From IMG/VR virus record IMGVR_UViG_3300005253_000639, positions 1-48,560 of that record: a stretch of 48,560 bases of DNA; one strand, 5' to 3'. Below are positions 8,565 to 17,012 of this stretch, one piece after another. Origin of the DNA: a virus. The translations under genes and the position numbers were made by a program. Positions within the stretch are counted from its first letter, which is position 1. Every line of letters starts with the position of its first letter. The notes beneath the pieces are model-generated. The model saw only the letters and a list, made by a program, of their open reading frames with translations. It searched no databases and was not told the origin of the DNA.

Positions 8565-9236
8565 GTGAAACTAATTACGGTATACTTTGCAAGAAGCAGA
8601 AACTATAAAAACTTTTTAACAGTATGGTTAAAATCTGCAAAAAAAATAATGCCTAATATTGATATAAAAGTAATAAAACCCAAACAGTCAAAATGTATAG
8701 ATCATAAAAGAGATACAGCCATAGCATTTAATGAAGCCGCTTATTATGCCCTTAAAAGCAAAGAGCCGTTAATCATAACCGATGTTGATATGATGTTTAT
8801 GAATCCGGTTGATACAATCCTGGACCGCAAATTTGACATAGCTATAACTGTAAGAAAATACAGAGCAAAATATAATACCGGATTATGGATTTATAAACCA
8901 TCAAAAAGGTCAAGAAAGTTTGTACATAGTTGGATACAAAATACAAAATGGATTGTAGAGAATTTTAATAAGTGTACTGAACTAATTGGTACTCATGGCG
9001 GAATAGATCAAGCTTCGTTATGGATGACAATAAACAAAATACAAAATATAAATATTCTTGAATTGCCCTGTCAGGTATGGAATGCATGTCAAACGGAATG
9101 GGAAAAAGTTGATAGACATACTAAGATAATACACGTAAAATCAAAATTAAGATTAACAGCAACCGGTCGGAATGAAGTACCGGAAAATATGCAATATTTA
9201 AAACCGTTAATAAAAAAATGGAGATCTTATTTATAG
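8565..9236 (+). CDS. GT-A-type glycosyltransferase, copy 2
   Basis: 223 residues from the GTG at 8565. An upstream ATG at 8526 would overlap the previous gene, and only the GTG start aligns with the paralogues (MKLITVYFARSRNYKNF versus MQIITVQFNY and MKIVSVQFDY). DxD motif TDVDM at 73-75, then NTGLWIYKPS, GGIDQASLW and IIHVKSKLR. It is the most divergent of the three copies and may use another sugar or acceptor. Confidence 0.75.
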   Translation: MKLITVYFARSRNYKNFLTVWLKSAKKIMPNIDIKVIKPKQSKCIDHKRDTAIAFNEAAYYALKSKEPLIITDVDMMFMNPVDTILDRKFDIAITVRKYRAKYNTGLWIYKPSKRSRKFVHSWIQNTKWIVENFNKCTELIGTHGGIDQASLWMTINKIQNINILELPCQVWNACQTEWEKVDRHTKIIHVKSKLRLTATGRNEVPENMQYLKPLIKKWRSYL

Positions 9237-9244
9237 GGGGAAAA

Positions 9245-9790
9245 ATGAAAGGACATTGTTATTGGTTAACAGGACTTCCATGTTCAGGGAAAACAACTAT
9301 AATAAATGAGCTCGGAGCAATTTTAAATGGTGCCAGCGTACAGCATCACATTTTAGACGGAGATGTTTTTAGAAAGAATATCACAAACCATTTAAGCTTT
9401 AGCAATGAGGACAGGCGAAGAAATTTGTTAATAGCTGCTAATATAGCTAAAATATTAATACTCCATGATATAATTGTTTTGTGTGCATTTATATCCCCTT
9501 TTGTATCTGTAAGAAAAGAAGTAGAAAAAATCATCGGCGAAGAAAATTACACAGAAATATATATTGAGGCAAGCAGGGAAACTTGTATTAAAAGAGATGT
9601 GAAAGGAATGTGGAAAAAAGCTTTAAACGGAGACCTGCACGCATTTACAGGAGTCGGAAGTGTTTACGAAATGCCACTAAATTCAATAACTATAAATACG
9701 GAAAAGAAAAAAGTTTTTGAATCTGTTTCAGAATTAAAAAAAATAATAGAAGGATCTGGTAAATCGTGGGTTCCAACATATCAAATATAG
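9245..9790 (+). CDS. cysC: Adenylylsulfate (APS) kinase
   Basis: 181 residues, full length for a stand-alone APS kinase. It phosphorylates APS with ATP to PAPS, the universal sulfate donor. Motifs in order: P-loop GLPCSGKT (10-17), LDGDVFR (37-43), FSNEDRRRN (52-60), SPFVSVR (84-90), EIYIEASRETCIKRDVKG (104-121), KKAL then FTG (134-136), YEMP (141-144). Start chosen at 9245 (SD GGGG) rather than the ATG at 9218. No ATP sulfurylase is present, so the host must supply APS. The sulfotransferase at 11235 is the likely PAPS user. Confidence 0.95.
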   Translation: MKGHCYWLTGLPCSGKTTIINELGAILNGASVQHHILDGDVFRKNITNHLSFSNEDRRRNLLIAANIAKILILHDIIVLCAFISPFVSVRKEVEKIIGEENYTEIYIEASRETCIKRDVKGMWKKALNGDLHAFTGVGSVYEMPLNSITINTEKKKVFESVSELKKIIEGSGKSWVPTYQI

Positions 9791-9856
9791 GATGGCATGA
9801 TTACCGAGTGTAAATAAATGTGTGTATGACCCAAGTCTATATTTTAGGGGGTAAGA

Positions 9857-10015
9857 ATGGCGCTCAATAAATGTGAAGTATGTTATAATAATATATACAG
9901 AGAAGATCTTTGTAAAAACTGCAAAGAGCTATTGAAAAAAATGATTAAAAGTAAAACGTTAAAAGATGAATATAGACCACTTATAAACGGGAGTTATTAT
10001 GATAGTACCCGCTGA
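9857..10015 (+). CDS. Zinc-ribbon microprotein
   Basis: 52 residues, SD AGGGGGTAAG. Two CxxC pairs (CEVC at 6-9 and CKNC at 19-22) suggest a one-zinc ribbon; the rest is basic. It overlaps the next gene by 17 bases. Bases 9791-9856 upstream hold no gene. Confidence 0.55.
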   Translation: MALNKCEVCYNNIYREDLCKNCKELLKKMIKSKTLKDEYRPLINGSYYDSTR

Positions 10016-10601
10016 ATGTATAAAATGGATAAATCTTCAAAGAACTAAATATAAAAATCCTATCAATCAATTTAAAGATCAAATACAAAAAGAATATCTT
10101 GAAATGAGAGAATATTTACCGACCAGCGTTGAGTCAATACTCGACATAGGTTGCGGGCTCGCAGGAATAGATATTTTACTTTCAAAGCATTATGGGAAAC
10201 CAGAATTATTCTTAATGGATAATAGTGAAGTAAATGGACAAGTTGTTTATGGATATGATAGACGCCGGTCATTCTATTCTTCATTTGAAGCAACAGAAGC
10301 ACTTCTAAAAGCTAATTATATTGAAAATTATAATCTTATTGATATAAAAGAAAAAAGATTACCGGTCTTTAAAAAAATAGATCTTGTAATATCATTATTA
10401 TCATGTGGTTATCATTACCCTGTTACTGAATATCTGGAATATATAAATACAATATTATCTGAAAATGGAACTTTGATTATTGATATAAGGGAATTGACAG
10501 ATGGTATTGAAGTTGTACAAAAAGTATTTCCGAAAATAAAAGAAATCAGTTATTATAATAAATCAATAAGAATATGTGCGAGGCGAAATGAGAAGAATTA
10601 G
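9999..10601 (+). CDS. Class I SAM-dependent methyltransferase
   Basis: 200 residues. Motif I is SILDIGCGLAGIDIL (46-60); a second acidic strand FLMDNS follows, then DLVISLLSCGYHYP and an NTILSENGTLIIDIRE strand, the normal Rossmann order. Target not readable from sequence. Its place between APS kinase and sulfotransferase suggests a sugar O-methyltransferase in the same pathway. Confidence 0.72.
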   Translation: MIVPAECIKWINLQRTKYKNPINQFKDQIQKEYLEMREYLPTSVESILDIGCGLAGIDILLSKHYGKPELFLMDNSEVNGQVVYGYDRRRSFYSSFEATEALLKANYIENYNLIDIKEKRLPVFKKIDLVISLLSCGYHYPVTEYLEYINTILSENGTLIIDIRELTDGIEVVQKVFPKIKEISYYNKSIRICARRNEKN

Positions 10602-11235
10602 ACGAATGATAGGAAAGCGAAGAAATTTAAATAGACCGGGAGTTAGTTTACCAGAATATTTTAAGTACAAAAAAAGAAAGGGCAGCAAGCGTAAAAGATG
10701 GGATGCTATATTGTCAAGACTGCCTGCTAACATGCCCCTACTTGGTGTCGAGATAGGCATATTAAACGGTAATACGTCACATAGGATATTAAGACAAAGA
10801 CCGTTATTAAAACTTTATATGGTCGATCCCTGGATTTCCCCGGAAGAAGGATCAAGTTATTTTAAAACGGGTGATGATAATGCACGTAAGCCAGCACAAG
10901 AACATGAAAAAGCATATATATTGACATTAAAGAGGGTAGAGTTTGCAGGTGATAGGGCTATGATTATGAGGATGTTTTCACATGAAGCAGAGCAGAAAAT
11001 AGAAGATGGTTTGCTTGATTTTGTTTTTATCGACGGTGATCATTCATATATCGGAGTAAGTAAAGATATAAAATTGTGGCTTCCAAAAATTAAAAAAGGC
11101 GGATGGATCGGCGGCCATGATTATCACCATGAAACAAGACCTAATCTTCAGGGTGTAACAGTTGCTGTTGACGAAGTTTTTGCAAAGAGCAAAATTGAAA
11201 TAGACGATAATCATACTTGGTTTGTGAGAATATAA
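10588..11235 (+). CDS. Class I SAM methyltransferase (Methyltransf_24-like)
   Basis: 215 residues from the ATG at 10588 (GAGG five bases upstream); GTG 10576 and ATG 10606 are alternatives. Very basic N-terminus, then LLGVEIGILNGNTSHRIL (motif I, about 51-68), LYMVDPW (77-82), LDFVFIDGDHSYIGVSKD (143-160) and KGGWIGGHDYH (170-180). These are hallmarks of Methyltransf_24 enzymes, many of which act on sugars. The two methyltransferase genes overlap by 14 bases. Confidence 0.75.
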   Translation: MRRIRRMIGKRRNLNRPGVSLPEYFKYKKRKGSKRKRWDAILSRLPANMPLLGVEIGILNGNTSHRILRQRPLLKLYMVDPWISPEEGSSYFKTGDDNARKPAQEHEKAYILTLKRVEFAGDRAMIMRMFSHEAEQKIEDGLLDFVFIDGDHSYIGVSKDIKLWLPKIKKGGWIGGHDYHHETRPNLQGVTVAVDEVFAKSKIEIDDNHTWFVRI

Positions 11236-11810
11236 TGATAGTAATGATACTTGGAATGTCAAAAAGCGGTACAACACTGGCAGCAAGAACGCTGGATGCT
11301 GCAGGAATAAACTTTAGTCCAGAAAAAAAGCGGGCTGATTATCCTTCCTGCCCTTATGAGAATTTGGAAGGTTGCAGAATATGCATGGAACAGATTGAGA
11401 TAGATAGAAAAAAATCTTTATATTACCCAACTAAAATAAAAGATAGCACAAGAATTGTCTCTTATATAAAAATGAGATCAAAGCAGGATAGAAATTGGGG
11501 GTTTAAATTTCCTTACCTTACTTTTGTATATCATATATGGAAGAAATATTTACCGGAAGACCATATTGCAATAGCATTAAAAAGAACTCTGGAAGGATTA
11601 TTATGGCATTATAGTAAAAAAGGAAAAATAATATTAACGGAAAATAAAAAACAAACAATATTAAACATACAAGAGAAATATAATAACCTTATAGATAATT
11701 ATGGAATACCTGTGATACAATTTGAGGACTTTATTAATAAAGGGCCAATAGTACTAGAAAAAATAATCGGTCGTAAATTGCCAGATGTGAGGGATGGGAA
11801 AAAACATTGA
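11235..11810 (+). CDS. PAPS-dependent sulfotransferase
   Basis: 191 residues, start at a TAATG junction. The N-terminal GMSKSGTTLAARTLD (7-21) is the 5'-phosphosulfate loop that binds PAPS. HIAIALKRTLEGLLWHY (110-126) fits the 3'-phosphate binding element, which normally carries an Arg and a downstream Ser; here Arg is present and the Ser position differs. It would move sulfate from PAPS to a hydroxyl, most likely on the sugar built by the neighbouring glycosyltransferases. It is short for the family, so it may be a minimal version. Confidence 0.78.
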   Translation: MIVMILGMSKSGTTLAARTLDAAGINFSPEKKRADYPSCPYENLEGCRICMEQIEIDRKKSLYYPTKIKDSTRIVSYIKMRSKQDRNWGFKFPYLTFVYHIWKKYLPEDHIAIALKRTLEGLLWHYSKKGKIILTENKKQTILNIQEKYNNLIDNYGIPVIQFEDFINKGPIVLEKIIGRKLPDVRDGKKH

Positions 11811-12613
11811 AAATAGTTAGTGTACAATTTGATTATGGCGGATTACAAAGTTATAAAAAATTATCGCAGGTTTTTGCTTATAGCGTAAAAAAGAATTGTC
11901 CGGATGCAGATTTAGAATTAATAAATGCAAAACCACCAGAAATAAAAAGGAAAATCAGAAGTAAAAGCTTTGCAACTAATACTTTAAAAATAAAATTATG
12001 GCTTAATGCATTAAGAAGTACGACGGACGATGTTGTATTTATGGATTGTGATATGATTGTTCTTAAAGATATATCATCAGCTTTTAAAAATGATTTTGAT
12101 ATTGGATATACGAAAAGAACCGGATCGAGAATTCCTTATAATGGCGGTGTTGTATTTGTTAAAAATACCCCGGAAGCTATAAAGTTTATTGAGCACTGGA
12201 AAGAAATAAACGACAAAATGTATAATGATTATACTTTCCATCATACATATAGAAATAAATACGCAGGAATGAATCAAGCGGCGTTCGGTTATATAATGGA
12301 AACCGGAGGATATAAGACAAAATTAAAAAAGTTTAGTTGTGATATATGGAATGCATGTGTAGAAAATTGGCCGAAAATAAATGATGAAACACGAATTGTA
12401 CATATTAAAGGGGCTTTGCGAAGATCCGTATTGATGAATAGATCAATAGCCGGGTGTAGGTTCAGACGTGCAATAATACTTTGGAGAAATTTAGCAATAG
12501 AAGCAGGATTAATACACGCGCCGAAATTAGATGTTAATACAGCAACGCCAATAACACCCCACCCGCTTATAAGAAAAGTAAGAGGATTAAGAAGATCTCG
12601 AAGAAGGTATTGA
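11807..12613 (+). CDS. GT-A-type glycosyltransferase, copy 3
   Basis: 268 residues from a TTG start in a TTGA overlap. Closest to copy 1: MKIVSVQFDY start, DCDM (80-83), IPYNGGVVFVK, YAGMNQAAFGY and TRIVHIKGALRRS, the last a clear GT8-like HxxG element. It has an extra basic C-terminal tail of about 40 residues (HPLIRKVRGLRRSRRRY) absent from the other copies. Last gene of the cassette; connector genes resume 30 bases later. Confidence 0.78.
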   Translation: MKIVSVQFDYGGLQSYKKLSQVFAYSVKKNCPDADLELINAKPPEIKRKIRSKSFATNTLKIKLWLNALRSTTDDVVFMDCDMIVLKDISSAFKNDFDIGYTKRTGSRIPYNGGVVFVKNTPEAIKFIEHWKEINDKMYNDYTFHHTYRNKYAGMNQAAFGYIMETGGYKTKLKKFSCDIWNACVENWPKINDETRIVHIKGALRRSVLMNRSIAGCRFRRAIILWRNLAIEAGLIHAPKLDVNTATPITPHPLIRKVRGLRRSRRRY

Positions 12614-12643
12614 TTAAAAATACTTATAGGAGTACTATGGATT

Positions 12644-13135
12644 ATGGCTACTACAACCGATATTAGAAATTTAAGAATTGACGTGAGTGATCCTCCGGAT
12701 ATAAATCATATAATATCCGTTGCAACAGATACGGATCTACCAACAAAACCAAAACATCAAACAGTATATTATATAACAGACACTGAAAGATATGTACAAA
12801 CTGAAAAGACGATTGACGCAAGTGCAGCCGATTATATAAACGTTGAATTGTTTTTATCTGACAGTAAGATTGAAAGTCTTATAGATGCTAGCGGTTATGA
12901 TAAGGCCCTGTACAAAGTCGTCAAACTTATTGCATCAAAACTTGGGAGTAAACTTCTACTTGTCAAAAATGCCAGTGGTGCAGAATCTATCGAATATTTA
13001 AAACTTCTTGATTTATACAAATACTATAAAGGTATTGTCGCAGATTTTAAAGAAGAAGAAAAAGACAAAAGCAGTAATGATACTGGCAGATTAGGACAGA
13101 CAAGTTATACACAAATAGCCGGGGGCAATCTTTGA
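12644..13135 (+). CDS. Head-tail connector / adaptor protein
   Basis: 163 residues, the first gene after the cassette. Helical stretches in the middle (VELFLSDSKIESLIDASGYD, then KLIASKLGSKLL and LKLLDLYKYYKG) resemble the helical adaptor proteins (HK97 gp6/SPP1 gp15 type) that sit under the portal. Assignment rests on position, size and helical content. SD AGGAG, 11 bases upstream. Confidence 0.55.
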   Translation: MATTTDIRNLRIDVSDPPDINHIISVATDTDLPTKPKHQTVYYITDTERYVQTEKTIDASAADYINVELFLSDSKIESLIDASGYDKALYKVVKLIASKLGSKLLLVKNASGAESIEYLKLLDLYKYYKGIVADFKEEEKDKSSNDTGRLGQTSYTQIAGGNL

Positions 13136-13542
13136 AATTCTTTAATAAGCAATTATTAAAACAAGCCAGGGATTCCATAAAAAAAATGATAGATGAAAGC
13201 CCGGAGAATATAACTATATATAGAAAGCCAATGGTTGACGACGGGTACGACGGTGAAGTTATAGATCCATACGGTGAAGGAATTCCGAATTATTTAAAAG
13301 TAAGATTGAGTCAAGAAAAGAAATATGCTAATTATGAACGGGCTCCGGTCGGGCTATCTACAAATTTAGTAAGATATATTATAACGGATTATAAATCTAT
13401 TATATACGATGGTGACACATTCAATTCATCTTTTGATAAGGAATTTATAATTAAAGCAGTAGATCCGTTGATAAAATTTGGCGGACTTATTGGTTATCAA
13501 GCGCCGCTTGTAGAGGCTGTTACGATGACAACGGAAACATAA
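13132..13542 (+). CDS. Probable head-closure (stopper) protein
   Basis: 136 residues from a TTG start overlapping the previous stop (TTGA). Beta-strand pattern with short basic N-terminus (KFFNKQLLKQARDSIKKM), then NITIYRKPMVDDGY and YIITDYKSIIYDGDTF, which fits the small beta-barrel stopper proteins of siphoviruses. Position-based call. Confidence 0.5.
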   Translation: MKFFNKQLLKQARDSIKKMIDESPENITIYRKPMVDDGYDGEVIDPYGEGIPNYLKVRLSQEKKYANYERAPVGLSTNLVRYIITDYKSIIYDGDTFNSSFDKEFIIKAVDPLIKFGGLIGYQAPLVEAVTMTTET

Positions 13543-13555
13543 AGCAGGGGGATTA

Positions 13556-14179
13556 ATGCCAATAGGAATTATTACAAACCCACAATATAGAACTTTAAAA
13601 GTTGGTGATATTTCAAATGGAAATTACATGCAAGTATTAGCTGATGGAACTATTAGGCTTGAAGGCGATGCTCGAACATGGACTGACTTTTCAGTACCAT
13701 TGACAAGAGATAAACAAGGACAGGCAAGTAAACCAGATTATGATTTTACAAATTTAGGTTTATTATTTCCGCAAAATAATGAAACAGAAGAAATATATTT
13801 AAATTTACAAATGTTACATCAAAAAGCCTTAAGTTTATCAATCAACATGCATGTTCATTATATTCAATCTGCAGCCGAGCAACCAATATTTGAATTGCAA
13901 TATAAATTTTATAATAATGGCGGTGATGTTCCCGGGAGTTGGACTACAATTGATACTTCTGCAAATAAAGGAAGATATACATGGACTACAAACGACATGA
14001 TGCAAAAAGGAAATTTCCCAACCATAGCAGCGCCGGCAAATGAAATAGTAAGCGCAAATCTTGATGTAAAATTATATAGGCAAACGGGTGACGGATTAGC
14101 AGGAGATGTATTAACAAAATATGTTGATTTTCATTTTCAGATTGATAGTTTAGGAAGTGCGCAGGAGTACTTAAAATGA
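13556..14179 (+). CDS. Virion structural protein, beta-rich, unknown
   Basis: 207 residues with many predicted strands (WTDFSVPLTRDKQG, IYLNLQMLHQKALSLSINMH, YVDFHFQIDSLG). It sits among neck genes, so it is probably a neck, whisker or head-fibre component. No family recognised. SD GCAGGGGG. Overlaps the next gene by ATGA. Confidence 0.55.
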   Translation: MPIGIITNPQYRTLKVGDISNGNYMQVLADGTIRLEGDARTWTDFSVPLTRDKQGQASKPDYDFTNLGLLFPQNNETEEIYLNLQMLHQKALSLSINMHVHYIQSAAEQPIFELQYKFYNNGGDVPGSWTTIDTSANKGRYTWTTNDMMQKGNFPTIAAPANEIVSANLDVKLYRQTGDGLAGDVLTKYVDFHFQIDSLGSAQEYLK

Positions 14180-14460
14180 TAACTACAAAAAGAATAAATA
14201 GAACAACCTGGACGGCAATAACAACGGCAGGTCAACAGGGGACCTGCTGGATGTATGAAAATATAAAAGGGGAAGGCGGTGTTTTTATATCACATTCAAA
14301 TACTGGATCTCTGCCAAGAATAAGAATAGGATTCAGAGTATGGAAACCAAACGATAATACAAATATTTGCTTGCTCGGTCCCGATGATTTAAATGATATT
14401 TTTTATGCAAGATGTTTGAATGCTAGTGAAGAAGTAAAGCTTTGTGTAGATGTAATATAG
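14176..14460 (+). CDS. Small beta-rich structural protein, unknown
   Basis: 94 residues, with strands GTCWMYENIKGEGGVFISHS and RIRIGFRVWKP. It resembles small phage proteins of about 95 residues coded beside neck genes and may pair with the product at 13556. ATGA overlap upstream. Confidence 0.55.
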   Translation: MITTKRINRTTWTAITTAGQQGTCWMYENIKGEGGVFISHSNTGSLPRIRIGFRVWKPNDNTNICLLGPDDLNDIFYARCLNASEEVKLCVDVI

Positions 14461-14469
14461 GAGAAAAAA

Positions 14470-14712
14470 ATGACTGTACCGAAAACAATAAAATTGCCCG
14501 ATGATGCATCGAGCGGGCCAATAAAAAAACCAGATGAAACTATAATCTTAAACCCTATATTTGAAAAAAAATATTTAACAATTCAAGAAGTACTTAGTTG
14601 CATAAATCATTTTAGTGCTGTATTATTAGCGGATGGATGTTACACTGGTGAAGAAGAACATAAAAGATATTTACAACAGACGCCTGGCAATGGTGTACGC
14701 ACTTTCCCTTGA
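14470..14712 (+). CDS. Small protein of the neck region, unknown
   Basis: 80 residues, SD ATAGGAGAAAAA. Its last 27 codons overlap the next gene in another frame, which is unusual here and leaves the C-terminus uncertain. Its ribosome binding site (14456-14468) is perfectly complementary over 13 bases to the loop of the small RNA at 43619. Confidence 0.5.
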   Translation: MTVPKTIKLPDDASSGPIKKPDETIILNPIFEKKYLTIQEVLSCINHFSAVLLADGCYTGEEEHKRYLQQTPGNGVRTFP

Positions 14713-14992
14713 TTATGCTGCACGAGTAATAAATTTCTTCTGGTCTGTACAACCCCCGAAGCCTAATTCAGAAGGTTTATTCTGGACAAACAGAACCGGA
14801 CAGGCTGCAGCAAGAATGTTTACAGATGCTAAAATTGTAAACAATGTTGTAAGCTGGTTTATGGCACATGGGGTACAATATGGTGTTTATTTAGAACTTG
14901 CAAATGATAGAAGATACGCGGCTATAAATCCCGTCATGGTAAAATTCACAAGATATTTTATAAGAGATTTAAATAAATTATACAAGGGTTGA
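14633..14992 (+). CDS. HK97 gp10-like tail completion protein
   Basis: 119 residues from ATG 14633, or 100 from ATG 14690, which would shorten the overlap with the previous gene to 23 bases. The part WFMAHGVQYGVYLELANDRRYAAINPVM resembles the YGxxLEFG and AxxPxLxPA features of HK97 gp10-like proteins at the head-tail joint. Neither start has a strong SD. A frameshift between this and the previous gene is possible. Confidence 0.55.
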   Translation: MDVTLVKKNIKDIYNRRLAMVYALSLDYAARVINFFWSVQPPKPNSEGLFWTNRTGQAAARMFTDAKIVNNVVSWFMAHGVQYGVYLELANDRRYAAINPVMVKFTRYFIRDLNKLYKG

Positions 14993-14996
14993 TAAT

Positions 14997-15353
14997 ATGA
15001 CAACTAAAATAGTTGAAAGATTAAAAACAGGAACGATTAAACATGTTGTACAATTCGGAGTTGAAAAATTGCCTGCCCCGCCTTATGTAGTAGTCAAGCC
15101 AGAAAAAGATCCATTAGATCGAGGCACTATGGTTAGAATAATTGCGCATTTTTTACCGGGGCAAAATATATTTTTAGATGATTATATAAATAAGGAAGTA
15201 TTTGATTTATTAGATAATTTTTCTGCAGAATCACGAAATGGGAATTACAATACTCTTTTGACAGAGAATGATTATAATGATATAATTATTGGCAATGATG
15301 ATAAAACGATTAGTAAAGAACGGATATTTTTATTGCCAATGATTATAATTTAG
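14997..15353 (+). CDS. Probable tail terminator protein
   Basis: 118 residues just before the tail tube gene, the usual place for the protein that caps the tube and joins it to the head. Contains PPYVVVKPEKDPLDRGTMVR and IIAHFLPGQNIFLDDYI, fitting the alpha/beta fold of lambda gpU-like proteins. Mostly a positional call. Confidence 0.5.
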   Translation: MTTKIVERLKTGTIKHVVQFGVEKLPAPPYVVVKPEKDPLDRGTMVRIIAHFLPGQNIFLDDYINKEVFDLLDNFSAESRNGNYNTLLTENDYNDIIIGNDDKTISKERIFLLPMIII

Positions 15354-15394
15354 GAGAATGGCGCCATATTATTAAACCTTAAGGAGTTAAAATT

Positions 15395-16327
15395 ATGGCT
15401 GAGAGAGCAACAGCAAGATACGGATTTGGTTTAGTATTCACCAGATTCATGCCGTTAAATGACGATTTGACGATTCCAATACCCGAAAGAATACTGGGCG
15501 GCGCAGGCCCGTTTGATTTTTCAGATGTTGACAGCATTGCAGCAGTAGAATTGATAACTAAAATTGATAATGAAGCTGCAGAAACAGTAACAGTGGATTT
15601 GTCCGGAGTAGTAGATCCTACAGCTGTAACGGTTGCGGAATTATTTGCAGCAATAAACGTTGCAGGACCCACAGATTTAACGGCTTCTGAAGATGCTACA
15701 ACAGGCAGAATTATGATGGCTTACGATCTATCGGATGACGTTGGCTATGTACAGATTTACGGAGAATGTGCAGAGATTGCAATGTTCGGTCAGGGCTTTG
15801 GGGTAAGATTTGTAAAAAGTGATACTTTGAAATCTCTAAACGGTATACCGAATATGAAAGACGAAGAAATATTTGAGACTGCAGATGCGATGGGTCTTGA
15901 TACTACTGCAATATCCGATGGCTATAGAAAAGGAATTGCTATTACATTTGTGGATTCTGCAGAGGATTGGGATTTACTTGCATTAATGGAGAATGGATAT
16001 CATGTTGAATCAAATGAAGATGGTAATGAAGAATATGATACCCCGACTTCCGAAGATAGTAAAATATATTTCTTTTGTGAAGTGTTTTATACTCAATATA
16101 CGCGGGGTGAAAACAAAGAAGGTGAAATAGTCAATTATGTTCAGAAACTTTACAGAACATGTAAAGGAAATGTTGGAGAAAGTTCACACGAACGAGGATT
16201 CATGGATGGAAATTTTACGATTATTGGAACATCATACAAAGATCAAGATGAAAATCTTTTTGGTGATACTCGTAGAACAAAATTGAGCATAGAGGCATAC
16301 CAGGCATTAGACGTTTATAACGTATAG
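15395..16327 (+). CDS. Major tail tube protein
   Basis: 310 residues, strong SD (AAGGAG). Beta-rich N-terminal part, an acidic insert (DNEAAETVTVDLSGVVDPTA), and a C-terminal half with IYFFCEVFYTQYTRGEN, NYVQKLYRTCKGNVGE and FTIIGTSYKD. The position before the chaperone and tape measure identifies the tube protein. The 41-base gap upstream holds the palindrome ATGGCGCCAT. Confidence 0.7.
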   Translation: MAERATARYGFGLVFTRFMPLNDDLTIPIPERILGGAGPFDFSDVDSIAAVELITKIDNEAAETVTVDLSGVVDPTAVTVAELFAAINVAGPTDLTASEDATTGRIMMAYDLSDDVGYVQIYGECAEIAMFGQGFGVRFVKSDTLKSLNGIPNMKDEEIFETADAMGLDTTAISDGYRKGIAITFVDSAEDWDLLALMENGYHVESNEDGNEEYDTPTSEDSKIYFFCEVFYTQYTRGENKEGEIVNYVQKLYRTCKGNVGESSHERGFMDGNFTIIGTSYKDQDENLFGDTRRTKLSIEAYQALDVYNV

Positions 16328-16334
16328 GTTCGAC

Positions 16335-17012
16335 ATGGAAAAAGAAAAAGAATTTAATGAGAGTGCGTCCCTTGAACAGATGGGGGACGCGCAATATCCA
16401 ATATTGTCCGTACTGTTTAACGGGACTCCTGTTCTTGTAAAAATAAAAGAACTCAATCAAGCAAATATTATGGCGTGCGGAGATTTTTCTTTAATTGAAA
16501 CCTTAGAAGATAAGATCGGTCTGAAATCTAAAAATATAAAAATACGCGATATTATTGCATACGCAGAACGGAATCACGCAATAGTTAAAGAAGCCCTTGT
16601 CAGCCCGACCTATGAACAGATTTTTGAAATGATAGGTATAGATCCGAGTATCAAAGAAAAAAAGAAACTAATCGGGGAATTGAAAAAAAAGATTACACAG
16701 TTAAAACCAGGGCCGAAAAGATCCGCGATAGAAGAAGAACTTGATACACTAAGAATCAGATGTAATTATTTTCTACCGGATGATTTTATAAGCTGGATAG
16801 TTGCGTATACATTAAAAATAAATAGAACAGATATAAAAAAAATAACCGAGAAAATACTTTTAGATTCTGCAATATTAGCTAAACTTGGAAACGACAATCC
16901 TGCAAATCATATTGACGGGGATTTTACGCCCTTTAATAAAGATGACATAAATCGTAGGGCGTGGATAGAACATGGTAAATTCATGCAGGAAAATAAAAAA
17001 AAGGTTAGATAA
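16335..17012 (+). CDS. Tail assembly chaperone
   Basis: 225 residues, helical, between tube and tape measure. It has VLVKIKELNQANIMACGDFS and a charged linker KEKKKLIGELKKKI. In many phages this gene makes a second product by frameshifting. I saw no convincing slippery site leading into another open frame, and the tape measure starts immediately after the stop. Confidence 0.6.
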   Translation: MEKEKEFNESASLEQMGDAQYPILSVLFNGTPVLVKIKELNQANIMACGDFSLIETLEDKIGLKSKNIKIRDIIAYAERNHAIVKEALVSPTYEQIFEMIGIDPSIKEKKKLIGELKKKITQLKPGPKRSAIEEELDTLRIRCNYFLPDDFISWIVAYTLKINRTDIKKITEKILLDSAILAKLGNDNPANHIDGDFTPFNKDDINRRAWIEHGKFMQENKKKVR

